Positions 18,823 to 28,208 of a stretch of 64,000 nucleotides of DNA are shown here, in pieces; the first letter of the stretch is position 1, and every line of letters begins with the position of its first letter. Location of the stretch: NCBI RefSeq assembly GCF_005893125.1, contig NZ_VCJS01000036.1, positions 1 to 64,000 of the forward strand, written 5' to 3'. The notes below the pieces were generated by a model, which saw nothing but the letters and a program-made list of their open reading frames with translations, was not told the origin of the DNA and searched no databases. This DNA comes from Nonomuraea basaltis. GTDB taxonomy: Bacteria > Actinomycetota > Actinomycetes > Streptosporangiales > Streptosporangiaceae. Made by a program: the position numbers and the translations under genes.

Positions 18823-20337
18823 ATGACGAATAGCCGTCTCATGAATCGACTGCGCCGGGAAAGAGAGTTCGGTGACATGAGGCCAGATGGCTCCGCTGCC
18901 GCGCCTCTTGGATCACGTCTGTTCACCGCCCTGCGTAAACCCATCGTCCTCGCCGTAGCCATCGCTGTGTTCCTGCGTTCGGCAGCCATGCTTGGCTACC
19001 CGCGAGCATTCTGGTTTGGAGATTCGGGCAGCTACGTTGCCCACTCGCTGCAACTCTTGCCCAACCCCGCGAAGCCTCTTGGTTATTCAATACTTCTCCG
19101 AACTCTCCTGCCCTTTCATAGCAATGTGCTCGTAGCGGCGATCCAACATGTCATGGGCCTCGGTATCGGGATCATGGTTTATGCCCTGCTCCGTCGATGG
19201 CAAGTGCGGCCGATGCTGGCGGTAGCGGCTGCTCTTCCCGTTTTCCTTGATCCTCGCCAACTCTTGATCGAGCACTCCTTGCTCAGCGAGACGCTGTTCA
19301 CCTTCTGTCTGACCGGGGCTGTCGTCGTCACCCTATGGCGGCGTCGGCTTACCGTGCCGACAGCAGTACTGGCAGGACTCCTTATCGCCGCCGCCGCGCT
19401 CACCAGATCGATAGGTATGCCCATTGTGGTCGTGTACTTGGCGCTCCTACTGGTGCAGCGAGTCAGGTTCCGCACGCTGCTCGCGGCCATAGCGAGTTGT
19501 CTCGCGCCGCTCTTGGCTTACGGTCTGTGGTTTCAGGTACACCACGGCTGGCTCACCGTCGGCGCGAACAACGGGCTAATCCTTTGGTCGCGCACTATGT
19601 CGTTCGCCGACTGCGCAGAGATACGGCCCCCGGCCGATCTCGCCCCACTTTGCCCGCCGAAATCGCACCAAGCCGCAGGCGCCTGGCCATGGAACCTGTT
19701 GCTGCACCCGAAGGATCCTGGATCCTACGAATGGGGGCCTAATGCCTGGTATTACCACACGAGTAGCCCTCCGTTCGGCCCGGAGAACAATTCCCTCGCG
19801 CGACGGTTCGCACTGCACGCCATCGCCGCCCAGCCTGTGGACTACACTCTGGTAGTGGTGCGCGACTTGGCCCGTTCCTTCGCCATGAGCGACCCACCGG
19901 TGGACAACGACTCCGTCTTTCTATTCTCTGTTGCAAAATACATGGGAGTCCAACCGCGGGCGGTGGACATGGCGGCAATGTATGGATATGGAGATACGGT
20001 CCTCGGGATCGATCGGTTCCAGATGTTCCTCGAACGGTATCAGTATTGGATATTTCTGCCTGGGCTGGGCCTGTTCGCTGTGATGGCGGCACCCATGGTG
20101 CTTGCAGTCCGCTATAGACGTCTGCCGATCCCGTCGCTGATGCCATGGACAATAGCGGTTGCACTCGTGGTGCTCGCGGTAGCCACGGGCTGGCCCGAAT
20201 ACCGTTATCTTCTCCCTGCATTCCCTCTGGCATGCATGGCGCTGGCCCTCACCATGGCCTGCGGCAAAGCGCGGCGCACCGCCACCGGCAGCGACACGAC
20301 GCCCGTCATTGGCACTCGGACGGAGGCGGCCTCGTAA
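18823..20337 (+). CDS. Polytopic membrane protein, GT-C-like glycosyltransferase
   Basis: About 504 residues with roughly 10-12 membrane helices. The first extracytoplasmic loop carries RAFWFGDSGSYVAHSLQLLP followed by PAKPLGYSILLR, the Asp-containing loop and P-GY pattern seen in PMT/ArnT-like GT-C proteins. HSLLSETLFTF follows in the next loop region. A loop with cysteines and PPxD (SFADCAEIRPPADLAPLCPP) lies at about residues 262-281. It probably transfers a sugar from a polyprenyl-phosphate donor outside the membrane, possibly the product of the GT2 at 14546. AAGGA lies upstream of ATG 18823. A hairpin terminator follows. Confidence 0.72.
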   Translation: MTNSRLMNRLRREREFGDMRPDGSAAAPLGSRLFTALRKPIVLAVAIAVFLRSAAMLGYPRAFWFGDSGSYVAHSLQLLPNPAKPLGYSILLRTLLPFHSNVLVAAIQHVMGLGIGIMVYALLRRWQVRPMLAVAAALPVFLDPRQLLIEHSLLSETLFTFCLTGAVVVTLWRRRLTVPTAVLAGLLIAAAALTRSIGMPIVVVYLALLLVQRVRFRTLLAAIASCLAPLLAYGLWFQVHHGWLTVGANNGLILWSRTMSFADCAEIRPPADLAPLCPPKSHQAAGAWPWNLLLHPKDPGSYEWGPNAWYYHTSSPPFGPENNSLARRFALHAIAAQPVDYTLVVVRDLARSFAMSDPPVDNDSVFLFSVAKYMGVQPRAVDMAAMYGYGDTVLGIDRFQMFLERYQYWIFLPGLGLFAVMAAPMVLAVRYRRLPIPSLMPWTIAVALVVLAVATGWPEYRYLLPAFPLACMALALTMACGKARRTATGSDTTPVIGTRTEAAS

Positions 20338-20451
20338 GGCATCTGCTCTGCACACAAGGCCCCACATCCCGTTCACTTGTTGCATCAGCCCCTGAGCCTG
20401 ATTGCGGCTGTTCCCAGAACCCGTTGATGGGCACGGATAAAGAAAGCTCAA

Positions 20452-20479
20452 CGGCCTGAATGCGTCAACATTCAGGCCG
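20452..20479. terminator. Hairpin between convergent genes
   Basis: CGGCCTGAATG (20452-20462) and CATTCAGGCCG (20469-20479) form a perfect 11-bp stem with loop CGTCAA. No T-run follows, as is common in actinomycetes. It lies between convergent genes ending at 20337 and 20672, so it may terminate both. The rest of 20338-20671 holds no gene I can support. Confidence 0.6.
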
Positions 20480-20671
20480 AGGGCAGGTCATGACCTTCCG
20501 GATGGGTATGTGACCGTCCGCCATTTTGGCCAGCAGGGCGCGCCGGCGATGTTCACGACGATGTCCAATGGCGGGAGCGTTGTAGGGTTGTCCGAGGTCA
20601 GGCGCTTGCCAGGCGCCGGCAGGGCGGTTGACGATCCGCCCGCGCAGCAACTGAATGCGTTGCGTGCCGGG

Positions 20672-21658
20672 CTACTTGATGCCGCTTATCACATATAGTC
20701 CGCGGTGACGTTCGATCGATACCTTGGACAAACCGACTTCCTTTGTCCACTGCTGCAGACGGCTACGTGTCTGTGGCCGCTCGTATCGCGGCGCGAACCA
20801 ATCAAAGGTGTCAAGCACTGACCAATCTCGCCTGGCCTTCTTGTTGGGCAGGTTAAGATGCCGATGATTCGCGACGGGAACCAAGCGTGCCAGATAGGCT
20901 CCTATACGGGGTATTGCAGTGAGCATCATGGAAAGCGGGAGGAGCTTCGGCGCAATTTTCTGGACGATCCCGTAGAGCCGCGCGGGCGGGATGCGCCTGG
21001 TCACTGGGCGTAGGAGATGCCGGGGATGAAGGTAGGCAATCGGTGCCGCGTACACGTCGATGCAGAAGCGGCCACCCGGGCGCACGTAACGGAAGAGCGT
21101 CTTGAAGGTACGCTCGACGTCAGGTGTGTGCTGGATCACGCCGAAACAAATCAAGTAGTCGAAGGACTCCTCAGGGAGCGGCAAGTCGTAAATACTGGCC
21201 TGTAGCAGGCGCAGGTTGGAGAAGCGGCCATTCGAGGCGGCGTTCGCGTGGACCGCGCTGGAGATGTCGAACGACGTCACGATGGCACCGGTCTCGCAGA
21301 GCACCTCGGTGAAGCGCCCGGCGCCGCTACCGCATTCAAGCACGGTTTTTCCACGCAACTCCTCTGCGGTCCAACCGCTGGCATTCATGACCCGATCACG
21401 GGAGATCGGCATGCCGGAGTAGGAGTCGAGCTGAGTCAGCCGGTGTCGGTTCCACTGGTAACCGAATCCTTCGGCGTAGCTTTCCTGCGGGACGAATCTC
21501 GGGATTCCGTCGTCGATGGGGTACGTGCTCGCGCATGCCTGGCATGTGAGTTCGCCGTGGAGGAGGCGGAGCGCGGCATGGCAGCGGAGGCAGCGCAGCA
21601 TCGAGTACCACGGATTCCCTGGATCAATGCCGACAGGCGTGGGTTTCGAGAGAGTCAT
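20672..21658 (-). CDS. Methyltransferase with N-terminal zinc-ribbon-like (Trm112-type) segment
   Basis: A 328-residue protein. Residues 22-52 read LRCLRCHAALRLLHGELTCQ then CASTYPIDDGIPRF, two CxxC pairs of a Trm112/YbaR-like zinc ribbon. The class I methyltransferase core follows: KTVLECGSGAGRFTEVLCET as motif I, then SFDYLICFGVIQHTPDVERT and VRPGGRFCIDVYA. The two-part design is common in methyltransferases of glycan clusters. It lies alone on the minus strand, divergent from the glycosyltransferase at 21860, with a 200-bp shared promoter region. Confidence 0.83.
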   Translation of the reverse strand: MTLSKPTPVGIDPGNPWYSMLRCLRCHAALRLLHGELTCQACASTYPIDDGIPRFVPQESYAEGFGYQWNRHRLTQLDSYSGMPISRDRVMNASGWTAEELRGKTVLECGSGAGRFTEVLCETGAIVTSFDISSAVHANAASNGRFSNLRLLQASIYDLPLPEESFDYLICFGVIQHTPDVERTFKTLFRYVRPGGRFCIDVYAAPIAYLHPRHLLRPVTRRIPPARLYGIVQKIAPKLLPLSMMLTAIPRIGAYLARLVPVANHRHLNLPNKKARRDWSVLDTFDWFAPRYERPQTRSRLQQWTKEVGLSKVSIERHRGLYVISGIK

Positions 21659-21859
21659 TCGACTGACCGTTCAGTAGATGGAGAAGGATGACCACGTGTC
21701 GGGGGCATGACCCTTCGATGGCTCGCTACTACAGAGCGTGATCGGCCTGACACGAGTATGGCAGAGGCGGACCTTCGCGGCTTCGCGCGACACACCCTTT
21801 GTCTGTCTTGACCATGAGGGTCCGAACGGACACGCTGAGTAGCGACTCGGTGTCGATGA

Positions 21860-23005
21860 GTGCCTATGGGAGCTGTCGTGGTAGCGCTTCGCAGAGTTGC
21901 CCTCCTCATCAACGAATTGCAACGGATGGGGGGAACAGAGGTTCAGCTGTGCTTACTGGCTCGTGCGCTACGGCACAGTGGCATCGATACCCACGTGATC
22001 CTCCTGCAGGAGGGAGGGGCTCATGTGCCGGCATTGCGTTCGGCCGGGATCGAGGTGTATGAGCTACGGCTCGGCTCCTTCACGTCCTGGCCGGAGGCCC
22101 TGGCCAAAGGGCTGAAGGGTGGTATCAGCCTGGTCCGGCTGTTGCGGCGGCTCAAGCCTCAGGTGTTCCATGCGTTTCTGTATGCGAGTTACGTGCTGGG
22201 GGCGCCTGCCGCCCGCACGGCGGGGGTTCCGGTGGTGGTCGCCGGCCGACGCAGTCAGAGCTTTTTTAAACAGGGGCGCAGGTGGGTGTTCGCCTTGGAA
22301 AGGTGGGCGACTCGCATCACGGATCACGTCATCGCCAACGCCGTTGCGGTCATGGAAGACGCACGCATGGTGGAGCGTGTGCCTGGACGCAAGCTGAGCG
22401 TCATCTACAACGGCCTTCCAGCATCAGCGTTCGAGCGGATCACGCCCGAGCCGATCGAGACCTCACTCCCCGTGGTCGTATGCGTGGCCAATCTCTTGCC
22501 GGTAAAGGGGCATCGGTTTCTCATCGAGGCCGCATCGATGCTCTCGTTGAAGGATCGGCCCTGCACTCTGGTGTTCGTCGGCGACGGACCCGAGCGTGGA
22601 AGCCTGGAGAGGTACGCGTCCGATCTCAAGGTCGACGTGCTGGTCATGGGATCTCGCACCGACGTCAGACCATTCCTTGCCCGCGCCGACGTGGTCGTTC
22701 TGCCTTCGCTCAACGAAGGCCTGAGTAATGCGATCATGGAGGCCATGGCCGCTGGACGACCGGTCGTCGCCACCGCGGTGGGAGGCACGCCCGAGCTTCT
22801 GGACGGCCGCGGCGTCCTTGTTCCTCCCTCCGATCCCGTGGCCTTGGCGGATGCCGTATACCGTCTCCTTGACGATTCAGAGCTGGCTCACGCGCTAGCG
22901 GCTGCGGCGTGTGCCTGGGCCCGTAAGAACCTCGACGGGACCATCCTCGTTGAGGAGCACTTGAAGCTGTACCAGCGACTCTTGGACGACCGATGCGGCC
23001 GGTAG
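21860..23005 (+). CDS. Family 4 (GT-B) glycosyltransferase
   Basis: A 381-residue retaining glycosyltransferase. The N-terminal lobe has LLINELQRMGGTEVQLCLLA, the pattern of the GT4 acceptor domain. The C-terminal lobe has VVCVANLLPVKGHRFLIEAA, LVFVGDGPERGSLERYA, and the donor-site E-x7-E motif in PSLNEGLSNAIMEAMAAGRP. It probably adds a sugar from a nucleotide donor to the lipid-linked repeat in the cytoplasm. GTG 21860 and ATG 21866 are both plausible starts. Confidence 0.87.
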   Translation: MPMGAVVVALRRVALLINELQRMGGTEVQLCLLARALRHSGIDTHVILLQEGGAHVPALRSAGIEVYELRLGSFTSWPEALAKGLKGGISLVRLLRRLKPQVFHAFLYASYVLGAPAARTAGVPVVVAGRRSQSFFKQGRRWVFALERWATRITDHVIANAVAVMEDARMVERVPGRKLSVIYNGLPASAFERITPEPIETSLPVVVCVANLLPVKGHRFLIEAASMLSLKDRPCTLVFVGDGPERGSLERYASDLKVDVLVMGSRTDVRPFLARADVVVLPSLNEGLSNAIMEAMAAGRPVVATAVGGTPELLDGRGVLVPPSDPVALADAVYRLLDDSELAHALAAAACAWARKNLDGTILVEEHLKLYQRLLDDRCGR

Positions 23006-23447
23006 GTCATGCGTTTGTACTCGAGACGAACCTCGTAACGGGGAGATTCTGGCACCTGGCCAGAGGAATCTCGGCGCAGCCATGCATCCGCGCGGCGATG
23101 TTGACGGGCCCGCGCCCGCTGTGGCGTTGGCGATCGGAGATCCTCCAGGAACTCAAACACCGAGACGATCGCGAACTGGTGAGGCGGCCATGGCGGCTGG
23201 CCACACTGCGGGGCCCCTGTGGCGTCTGAGCGGCAATCCCATGATGCTGTCGGATGCGGTCGTCGTTCTCTCAGCCGACGAGAACAGCCGACGGGACTAA
23301 CAGTGTCCTCCTGGGACACGACCGGTTGTACCCATCAAAAGAGGAGACCAATTATAGGAAAGTGGCGTCGTGCCACAGATGGGGAGAAGCTCGCACGGGT
23401 TACCGTTGACTGGTGATGAGTCAACAGGCGACTCATAGGGAGTTAGA
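23006..23447. other. No gene seen
   Basis: About 440 bp between the GT4 and methyltransferase genes. Short frames here show no domain, and no clear terminator or IS fragment was found. Confidence 0.4.
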
Positions 23448-24233
23448 GTGCCTACGAACATGGTTGAACCCGAACGCTGGACGCCAGAGCGAGTGAAGGC
23501 GTTCTGGGACCACTGGTATCAGCAAAAGAACCGCGGGCCGACATTCTCTGAGGAGGTTGGGCGCGGTGTCGTCCGATACCTTCGCCGTCGTGGCTTTCTC
23601 AAAAGAGATGTCCTGGACTACGGATGCGGTGCGGGAGCGCTCGCCAGAGAGATTGTCCGAGGCGGTGCTGAATGCTGGGGCTGCGACTGGTCGGCGGCTT
23701 CCGTCCAGGCCGCTAATGATCTTCTAGACGGAAGACGCGGGTGGCGTGGCGCAGGTATGGTCGACGATCCCAACGCCTCCTATTTCGGTCGCCTGTTCAG
23801 TCTCGTCACCTGCCTGGAGACCGTGGAGCACGTGACTCCGAAGGAGGAAGGCGAATTCTTCGCGAACCTGCGGGATGTCACGAGGCCTGGTGGTTGGATC
23901 TTCCTGACCACACCTAACGACGAGGACTTCGATGCGTCCTCGAAGGTCTATTGTCCCTTCTGCGATTCACGCTTCCATCAATACCAGCACGTGCGTACGT
24001 TCAACGAGAGCACCCTCGCGACGACCATCGAGAATCACGGCTTCAAGATAAAGACGATCGATACGGTGCACTTCGGTTTCTATCAAGCTCCCAGGTGGCC
24101 CGGGGTGATGAACGTGAACCTCCGGTACCTAGCGCGAGTCGCCGCCGGAATTCCTGGCAGTCCCGCCTCCGCCTTCTATCAACGAATGCGGTTCAAGCAG
24201 CCTCAACTCTGTGCACTCGCTACTAAGATTTGA
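23448..24233 (+). CDS. Class I SAM-dependent methyltransferase
   Basis: A 261-residue methyltransferase from GTG 23448, chosen because AGGGAG ends 5 nt before it. VLDYGCGAGALAREIVRGGA is motif I at about residues 49-68. LVTCLETVEHVTPKEEGEFF contains the motif IV region, and VTRPGGWIFLTTPNDEDFD follows. A pair of cysteines (YCPFCDSRFHQYQHVRTFNE) and a C-terminal FGFYQAP segment recall UbiG/BioC-like sugar methyltransferases of exopolysaccharide loci. The acceptor is unknown. It is monocistronic and followed by IS debris. Confidence 0.83.
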   Translation: MPTNMVEPERWTPERVKAFWDHWYQQKNRGPTFSEEVGRGVVRYLRRRGFLKRDVLDYGCGAGALAREIVRGGAECWGCDWSAASVQAANDLLDGRRGWRGAGMVDDPNASYFGRLFSLVTCLETVEHVTPKEEGEFFANLRDVTRPGGWIFLTTPNDEDFDASSKVYCPFCDSRFHQYQHVRTFNESTLATTIENHGFKIKTIDTVHFGFYQAPRWPGVMNVNLRYLARVAAGIPGSPASAFYQRMRFKQPQLCALATKI

Positions 24234-24319
24234 ATCGCGCGACCCTCGCACCGCGTGGCCACCTCGGGCTTCAGCGTTGTCGCGGTCGCCCCGGCTTCCG
24301 TCCTTTAAATGATCATGCT

Positions 24320-24830
24320 GCCATGTTCTCTCAGATCTGGAGCACGGCTTGGATTTCTTCGGGCAGCCGATCGGGCGCGCCAACCCGGCGGCCAGATTCC
24401 GGAAGCCGGCCATGACGCGAGGAGCGGTGCCAGCGCGGATCTTCGAGGCGTCCTCGCGATGCGTGTCGTCGCGGAGGTAGTGCAGCGCCGTGATGGCCCA
24501 GTGGCCGTCGGATCAGTGCGGCGGACTGAGCAGGCCTGCCGCCGGGGCGCTTTGAGGCGGTGGTGAAGCGTGGCCTGGTTGCCGTGGACCATGAACAGGT
24601 GGTGGCCGCCGGCGGCGACGATCTGGCGGGCAGGCTGGGGTCGTATCCGCTGATGAACTGGGTGATCGCCGCCAGCGCGTGGTCCCACTGAGTACGGCGA
24701 TCAGGGCTGAAGCCGGCAGCGAGCCCAGCCGATAGCGGCGTCCCCGGCGGCTGCGCGGGGTCGGGCGGCGCGTCCAGGACCTCGACCGGTGCGTGAAGGA
24801 CGTTCGGGTCGGTGACGAGGGGTCGGCTGC
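24320..24830 (-). mobile_element. ISAs1-family transposase remnant
   Basis: Read on the minus strand, a short N-terminal piece (VLDAPPDP, RRGRRYRLGSLPASALIAVL) is joined to the C-terminal part: AGGHHLFMVHGNQATLHHRL, then frameshifted pieces matching ALHYLRDDTHREDAS and MAGFRNLAAGL. These are ISAs1 landmarks. Much of the middle and the frame are lost. Confidence 0.7.
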
Positions 24831-24879
24831 TTGAGCGTTGGGCCCCCCTTCGACCCTCGTCCGACTCACTCTGGCTTCA

Positions 24880-25110
24880 CCAATCGAGAACGCTCAGGCC
24901 TGCCCTGGAGCACGCCCGGACCTTCTGCGCGGACTTCTTCGACCACTACCGGCACGACCATCGCCATTCCGGGATGGGATTGCACACCCCGGGCTCGTTC
25001 TAGTTCGGCACCACCGAGCAAATCCAGGCCAAGCGGTCCAGGTGCTGGCGGCGGCCTACGGGCAACCCCAAGGCGATTCGGCATCCACCGGGCGTGGTCT
25101 GGCTGGTACG
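24880..25110 (+). mobile_element. IS3-family orfB (integrase core) C-terminal remnant
   Basis: ARTFCADFFDHYRHDHRHSG followed by MGLHTPGSF is the end of the rve domain of an IS3-type transposase. It continues across a stop and frameshift as FGTTEQIQAKR and QVLAAAYGQP. Only the final 70 or so codons survive. Confidence 0.72.
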
Positions 25111-25472
25111 GGACGTGCGCTGGGGCCGATGACATTGCCCTCGGCCAAGATGGCAGGTGAAATGGTTTGCGGTGTCTTGAACAATTCGTCCTGAAGTTGC
25201 GGGTCGCCACAGGCTAGAGTCCATTCGCGCGGTAGGGCCTGTTAGGCGATCTGCGATACGGCCTGCCGGCCGATCCACAGGATTAATCGGCGATCCTCGT
25301 GACCGCAATGAACGCAAGATTCGGACATCCGGCATCCAACTCCGAAAGATGCAGGCATATCTCCTGCGCTGTACACCGCACGGAATGGCATGAAGTAGTT
25401 GAACGCCGTCCAGGATTTACGACTTGCCGAGACACGAGAATGCCGTAATAGAGAATTTGGGGAGGTAAGACC
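25111..25472. other. Leader of the secreted-protein gene; no gene seen
   Basis: About 360 bp separate the IS3 remnant from the secreted-protein gene. The last 80 bp are AT-richer, for example CCGTAATAGAGAATTTGGGG, which would suit a promoter and leader. No open frame of note. Confidence 0.4.
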
Positions 25473-26210
25473 ATGCGCAAATTTATATCGGTTGTCGCGT
25501 TGCTGTCAGTGGCGTTGTTCACGGCCAGCCCGGCGCAGGCACAACCGAGGCGGATAGTCAACAGTAACGGAGATTTCAGTTGGTTCATTCGAATCACATC
25601 TGGGGACGGCGCAGCCGGGTTCGTCAGAGGTCCGAACCCGACACCCATAGGCACCGGAAGTGCACACCTATCGACGGGAACTCAGGGCGACCAATCAGCC
25701 GAGTTCAGGAACACGGCGTTCCATGGGCAGAGGCTGGCCAACCTGAGAGACCTCTCATACTCCACGTTCGTGCTCTCCAACAACGGCCAGCAATTCCCCT
25801 ATCTCATCCTGCATGTCGACACGAACGGTGACCTGGTTGCCGAGGACCTCCTGTTCTTCGAGCCTCCGTTCCAGAGTCCCGGCAACGGCGGACCTACCTG
25901 CGCGGACCCGAGCCAGCCCGACACATTGCTCACCACGTGGCAGACTTGGGAGGCTACATTGGACAACTGCTGGTACGGCCTGGACGCCGCCACGTTCGCC
26001 CCCAGCTTCGCGGGCCCAGGCATTGCCACACAACCTCTTTCCGATTACGTGGCCCTGAATCCCAATGCCAGGATCGTGAACCCCTCCGGCCTGGGTGGCA
26101 TCAGGCTTCTAGTCGGATTCGCCCTTGCGGCTGACCGATTCGTCAGCTATGTAGACAACTTCACGCTCCAGTTCGGGATCTACTCCCGGATCTTCGACTT
26201 CGAACTATGA
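25473..26210 (+). CDS. Secreted beta-sandwich-like protein of unknown function
   Basis: A 245-residue protein with a clear Sec signal peptide: MRKFIS, a hydrophobic core and the cleavage site SPAQAQ at about residues 22-23. The mature part is rich in short beta-prone segments and includes FVRGPNPTPIGTGSAHLSTG, LRDLSYSTFVLSNNGQQFPY, LILHVDTNGDLVAEDLLFFE and VSYVDNFTLQFG. The pattern recalls jelly-roll domains of secreted actinobacterial proteins that bind carbohydrate, but I cannot name a family. Two cysteines (in PTCADPS and DNCWYG) may pair. GGGGAGG lies 7 nt before the ATG. A hairpin follows the stop. It could bind or decorate the surface glycan made by the neighbours. Confidence 0.75.
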   Translation: MRKFISVVALLSVALFTASPAQAQPRRIVNSNGDFSWFIRITSGDGAAGFVRGPNPTPIGTGSAHLSTGTQGDQSAEFRNTAFHGQRLANLRDLSYSTFVLSNNGQQFPYLILHVDTNGDLVAEDLLFFEPPFQSPGNGGPTCADPSQPDTLLTTWQTWEATLDNCWYGLDAATFAPSFAGPGIATQPLSDYVALNPNARIVNPSGLGGIRLLVGFALAADRFVSYVDNFTLQFGIYSRIFDFEL

Positions 26211-26230
26211 GCGAATAGGGGCTTCAATAT

Positions 26231-26261
26231 CTCGTTTCCGCCCGCTCGAGGCGGAAACGAG
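26231..26261 (+). terminator. Hairpin terminator after the secreted-protein gene
   Basis: CTCGTTTCCGCC (26231-26242) and GGCGGAAACGAG (26250-26261) form a perfect 12-bp stem with a 7-nt loop, 20 nt after the stop codon. There is no long T-run. Confidence 0.75.
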
Positions 26262-26828
26262 GTATTCGGCCAGCCGCCCCGACGTTCGCCGCCAGCCCGG
26301 TCGTCAAGCTGCTCGACGGCGTTGGCTATGTGTTCGAAGCTCACTCGTCCCGAAGCCGACTTGGCGACGGCTGCGAGGCCCTTCGCCCCGCTGGTGACGT
26401 TCAGGGGATCCGCCTGATCCGGAAATCGGAGTAAGCAGGAGCGCGGCGGCAGACTCTGGCGTGCTCGGTACGCCGGGGGTCGTGAGCGTTGTGGTTCTGG
26501 TGGCGGCAACGCTTCCCTCGCCTGTCCCTTTCCGACACTCCGGCTCTTTCGGAGCTGAGTAAATGTGTAAGAGAGTGCCTGGATGCCGGCGACGTGCTCA
26601 CGCAGGCGGAGCGCGGACTTCTTGGTGACCGGTTGAGGGAGCTTGAGCAACGGCTGCCAACGTGGGATCTGCTGCATGTGGTGCGGCACATCGAGGTGGC
26701 GTCTGGTCTGCGGTAGCGGGTGGACGCGTTTCGTGGCGGCATCCGGGCAGCGGGCTTGCCTGTTCCGTGCCAGGCTGCCCGCATGCCCGCCCGTCTGGTG
26801 TGCGGTGCCGGGGCCTATAGCGCGCGCA
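26262..26828. other. No confident gene
   Basis: Frames on both strands (such as 26489-26716 + and 26180-26689 -) overlap one another. I recognise no domain in them, and I do not call a gene. The stretch may be further IS debris. Confidence 0.35.
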
Positions 26829-27480
26829 TCAGCACATGGCGGCAGCTTGTCTGCGCATCAGCAAGTGTCCGCGGCGGAATCGTTCATCCTCCAAAGGCTC
26901 GCGCAACATCCGCGCCACCTCGACGAACTCTTCCTTGCGGGCCAGGTCGGCCAAGTCGTCGATCGGCCACCGGTTGGCCGGCGCGACCCTATGGTCGAAC
27001 TGCAGCACCGGACCGCCCTCGGATTCGAAGAAGCCGAGCAGGAGATAACCACCAGAGGCCAGCACCCGGCGGAACTCGGCGAAGTATGGCGGCAGCTCCG
27101 GTGGTTGGATGTGGATGACGGAGTACCAGGAGAGCAGACCGCCCAGCTCGCCGTCGGCCACGTCGAAGGCGCCCATCGAACCGACCTCGAAACGCAGGTC
27201 AGGATGGTCTTTGCGGGCGATGTCGATCAGTGCGGGAGACAGGTCGATGCCGAAGGCGTCCAGTCCGAGGTTACGCAGGTGTGCCGTCATGTACCCGGGA
27301 CCGCAGCCGGCCTCGGCGACGGCCGGGGTTCGGCGGCCCGCACGAGTTCGGCGAACACGGCGAGTATCGCGCGATCCAGTGGCCCGCGGTCGAGCGAGTT
27401 TCGGACGAAGTCGGCGTAGAGGTCGGCGACGGCGTCGTAGGCGTCCGCCGTCGCGGTCAGATGGGGGAGGATTCGGCCAT
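26829..27480 (-). pseudogene. Class I methyltransferase gene broken by a frameshift
   Basis: From about 27310 to 26829 the minus strand encodes a good methyltransferase: AEAGCGPGYMTAHLRNLGLD as motif I, LSWYSVIHIQPPELPPYFAE, and FRRVLASGGYLLLGFFESEG. The N-terminal part (ADAYDAVADLYADFVRNSLD and AILAVFAELVRAAEP) is encoded in a different frame upstream, to about 27450. The frames meet near 27320, just before motif I. A one- or two-base indel therefore separates the N-terminal helix region from the SAM-binding core. This is either a real pseudogene or a sequencing error. The restored protein would be about 210 residues. Confidence 0.75.
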
Positions 27481-27589
27481 GGCGGACGACTGTAGTTCAT
27501 CGGTCGGCAAAGGTCGTCGATCATCGACCGGTCGGCGCGTCCGTTCCGTTCCGGTCGGCTGGCCGCGACCTCGACGAGTGAGCCCTTTC

Positions 27590-27805
27590 ATCTTGGGTAA
27601 CGGCCCTCGTCGACGACGAGTTGCAGCGGCAGGATCGCGTGCACGAGTGCGGTCGCGCCATGCGGGCAACAGCCAGCTTGGTCAGCACCTTCCAGGACTT
27701 CAAGGTCGCGACTGCACGTTCACCGATGGCTCGGATGCGGGCGTGGGCGCGGTTGACGTCCCGCTGTCCGCGCGACTTAGGAATTTGCTCGTCCAGCACC
27801 TCACC
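27590..27805 (-). mobile_element. IS5-family transposase C-terminal remnant
   Basis: VLDEQIPKSRGQRDVNRAHA, followed by RIRAIGERAVATLKSWKVLT, matches the C-terminal block of IS5-type (DDE_Tnp_4) transposases, including the catalytic-Glu region. After LTKL the frame shifts. Only the last 70 or so codons remain. Confidence 0.75.
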
Positions 27806-28208
27806 GGCGGGGCTTCCAACGGTCCGACCGAAGGTCACGGACCTGCTCATCGAATAAATCCGTCGGTGCACAACTACCGAAACTTTGTTGGATGGCGGCT
27901 TTAGCTCAATCTCCATTGTGGCACAATTGGTAAGATCTTGACGCCACGGATTGAACTGGACTAAGCGTCCGGGCCCGCCGCGTAGAGCGTGCATACCGTC
28001 GGCATAACTCTGTATTTGCTATCGACTGGCAACTGCGCGGCGTGTCAGGCAGACACCGATGAGGGCATATCGTACAGTTCTTATTGTTATTCTGCTGGTG
28101 ACCGGGATGTTGCCTGGGAAAGAATGTGTCTATTCGGTGCTTGATGGACATTCTTGGCATACTACAAAGTCGCTGCCAGATTATCTTTGCCATATTTGGA
28201 GGTTAGTG
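27806..28208. other. Leader of the methyltransferase gene at 28209
   Basis: About 400 bp, AT-richer towards the right end (for example TTCTTATTGTTATTCTGCTG at 28078-28097). An open frame begins at 28059 but has no ribosome-binding site and encodes a weak hydrophobic stretch, so I treat it as leader sequence. Confidence 0.4.
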
